Assembly: GCF_003722335.1 (NCBI RefSeq) | Contig: NZ_CP026100.1 | Location: 868,001 to 932,000 of the forward strand | Reading direction: 5' to 3' | From: Caulobacter flavus | GTDB taxonomy: Bacteria; Pseudomonadota; Alphaproteobacteria; Caulobacterales; Caulobacteraceae | DNA length: 64,000 nt | Part shown: positions 63,052-64,000 of the stretch, one piece after another | Position numbering within the stretch: the first letter of the stretch is position 1 | How the letters are laid out: every line of letters starts with the position of its first letter | Position numbers and translations under genes: made by a program | The notes under the pieces: model-generated | Seen by the model: only the letters and a program-made list of their open reading frames with translations | Told to the model about the DNA's origin: nothing | The model's database searches: none

Positions 63052-64000
63052 ATGGACCCACACACGGCGCCAACTTTAGTTCCGGACGCTGAAGCCTTCG
63101 ATTTCGAGGCCGGTTGGTCGCGCCTAGCCAGCGGCGAACGCGGCCTGCGGGCCCCGGGTCAGACCGCGGCGGCCCACGTGTTCAATCAGATAGCCACGCG
63201 CCTGGAGACGGCCACTCGCGGCGAGCAAGCTTCTTCATCGGTTGTCAGTTCAGCAAGTGCCGGCGGTAGTTATGTCGCGGCCATGGCGGTCAAGGGCCTG
63301 GGCCGCCTACGACGCGAGCTGGGTTCGTCCGTGGCGGACCATATTCTCGGACAGACTGCTCAGCGGCTGAAAGCGCTTGTGCCGCAGTCCAGGACTGGCC
63401 GGGTTGGCCGCGCCGGCTTGGAATTTGCCTTCGAGGCTGTCGACGACCTCGAAGCTGAGGCCCTGCTGTCCGAGCTCGAAGCCACACTGGAGCGGCGGTT
63501 GCATGTTGACGGACAGGTGTTCGACCTGGAGGTCGTCATCGGCTTTGCGAGTAGAGCGCTCCACGGCGACCATGTCGCTGACTGCGCCGCCGACGCGCTG
63601 ATTGAAGCTCAGGCTCAAGGTCGCGGGGTCCTACTCTACCGGGAAGCGGACCTTCAAAAGGCCGCCGAGATCAGCGCCATGTTGCGCGATCTTCGCGCGG
63701 CCCTGGCGGACGACGACTTATCGCTTGTCTATCAGCCCAAGCTGCACGTCCCATCACAGACGATCCTTTCCGTCGAGGCCCTGCTGCGGTGGCGTCATTC
63801 ATCGAAAGGCTGGATATCGCCTGAGGTATTCATCGGTCTAGCCGAGCAAACCGGCCTGATCGCCGACATCACCCGGTGGGTCGTGCGTCGGGCGCTGCGG
63901 GACCAGACCTGGCTGGTTGAGGCCGGTAATTCGGTCACCGTTTATCTGAACCTTTCGGGTCGCCTCCTCGCGGATGCTGCATTCTGCGCCTGGATCTTGG
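63052..64000 (+). CDS. EAL-domain protein with degenerate GGDEF domain, 3' end cut off
   Basis: Open to the window end, at least 316 residues. Residues ~80-165 form a GGDEF-like domain whose signature is RAGLEF (120-125) rather than GGDEF, so cyclase activity is unlikely. From ~220 an EAL domain begins: VYQPKL, EALLRWRH with the catalytic E242 and NLSGR; the rest lies beyond the window. EAL proteins hydrolyse cyclic di-GMP, which controls Caulobacter's cell-cycle and surface transition. No signal peptide is visible. The start at 63052 is a best guess with no strong ribosome site; an upstream TTG at 63031 is possible. Confidence 0.85.
   Translation, partial: MDPHTAPTLVPDAEAFDFEAGWSRLASGERGLRAPGQTAAAHVFNQIATRLETATRGEQASSSVVSSASAGGSYVAAMAVKGLGRLRRELGSSVADHILGQTAQRLKALVPQSRTGRVGRAGLEFAFEAVDDLEAEALLSELEATLERRLHVDGQVFDLEVVIGFASRALHGDHVADCAADALIEAQAQGRGVLLYREADLQKAAEISAMLRDLRAALADDDLSLVYQPKLHVPSQTILSVEALLRWRHSSKGWISPEVFIGLAEQTGLIADITRWVVRRALRDQTWLVEAGNSVTVYLNLSGRLLADAAFCAWIL

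Noticed and set aside
62668..63063. 131-residue minus-strand frame over the tRNA
   Set aside because: Its C-terminus is the reverse complement of tRNA-Ala, the known [15 protein letters not shown] artefact.

Overview
The window is a gene-dense, very GC-rich stretch of an alphaproteobacterial chromosome, almost certainly from Caulobacter or a close relative. The clues are a LOV-domain histidine kinase next to a single-domain receiver (lovK-lovR), a phoR-pstCAB-phoU-phoB cluster without pstS, PstA and PstC with long extra N-terminal segments, many GTG/TTG starts in overlapping gene pairs, and GC-rich palindromic repeats in most larger gaps. The species assignment is inference; the gene content is read from the sequence.

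Layout. 1-12.7 kb: end of a fatty acid desaturase, a methyltransferase, a VOC protein, a Cys-cluster protein, an ABC exporter, a DUF4153 membrane protein, a UbiD-family decarboxylase, a membrane protein, a secreted M14 peptidase, a divergent LysR/SDR pair and a MAPEG protein. 12.7-22 kb: pmbA, a CysQ-like phosphatase and DUF4170, then an envelope block (MsbA-like ABC exporter, DUF374 acyltransferase, His-rich CDF metal exporter, waaA, lpxK) in which several genes overlap by 4 bases. 22-30 kb: a secreted amidohydrolase, an APH-like phosphotransferase, purD, a PAS hybrid kinase, a cysteine hydrolase, and a CDF exporter/MerR pair around a perfect MerR-type operator.

30-37 kb: the phosphate cluster on the minus strand, with a probable Pho box inside the 3' end of phoR. 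37-44.5 kb: a large autotransporter with Ca-binding-like Asp loops, an OprO/OprP-type porin and two tandem sulfate-binding-protein paralogs. 44.6-54.9 kb: lovK-lovR-SemiSWEET, argB, a HAD nucleotidase, dapD, DUF805, a small lipoprotein, fmt-truA, glutaminase, dapE and a cupin. 55-62.5 kb: small envelope proteins, a cytosine-5 DNA methyltransferase, cysK, an FAD monooxygenase, a Vsr endonuclease, a second hybrid kinase, and YggT/DUF167. At 62.66 kb lies tRNA-Ala(CGC), followed by a visibly AT-richer gap and an EAL-domain gene that runs off the end.

No CRISPR array, complete transposon, integrase or rRNA was seen. The most unusual points are: a 104-bp AT-richer segment splitting a palindromic repeat between 15-bp direct copies and carrying a LexA-like box; a MerR operator only 7 bases from the merR start codon; a Pho box in phoR coding sequence; 34-bp tandem hairpins made from the last codons of a 45-residue gene; a Dcm/Vsr pair separated by metabolic genes; and the EAL gene with a degenerate GGDEF domain behind the tRNA. 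None amounts to a demonstrated new system.
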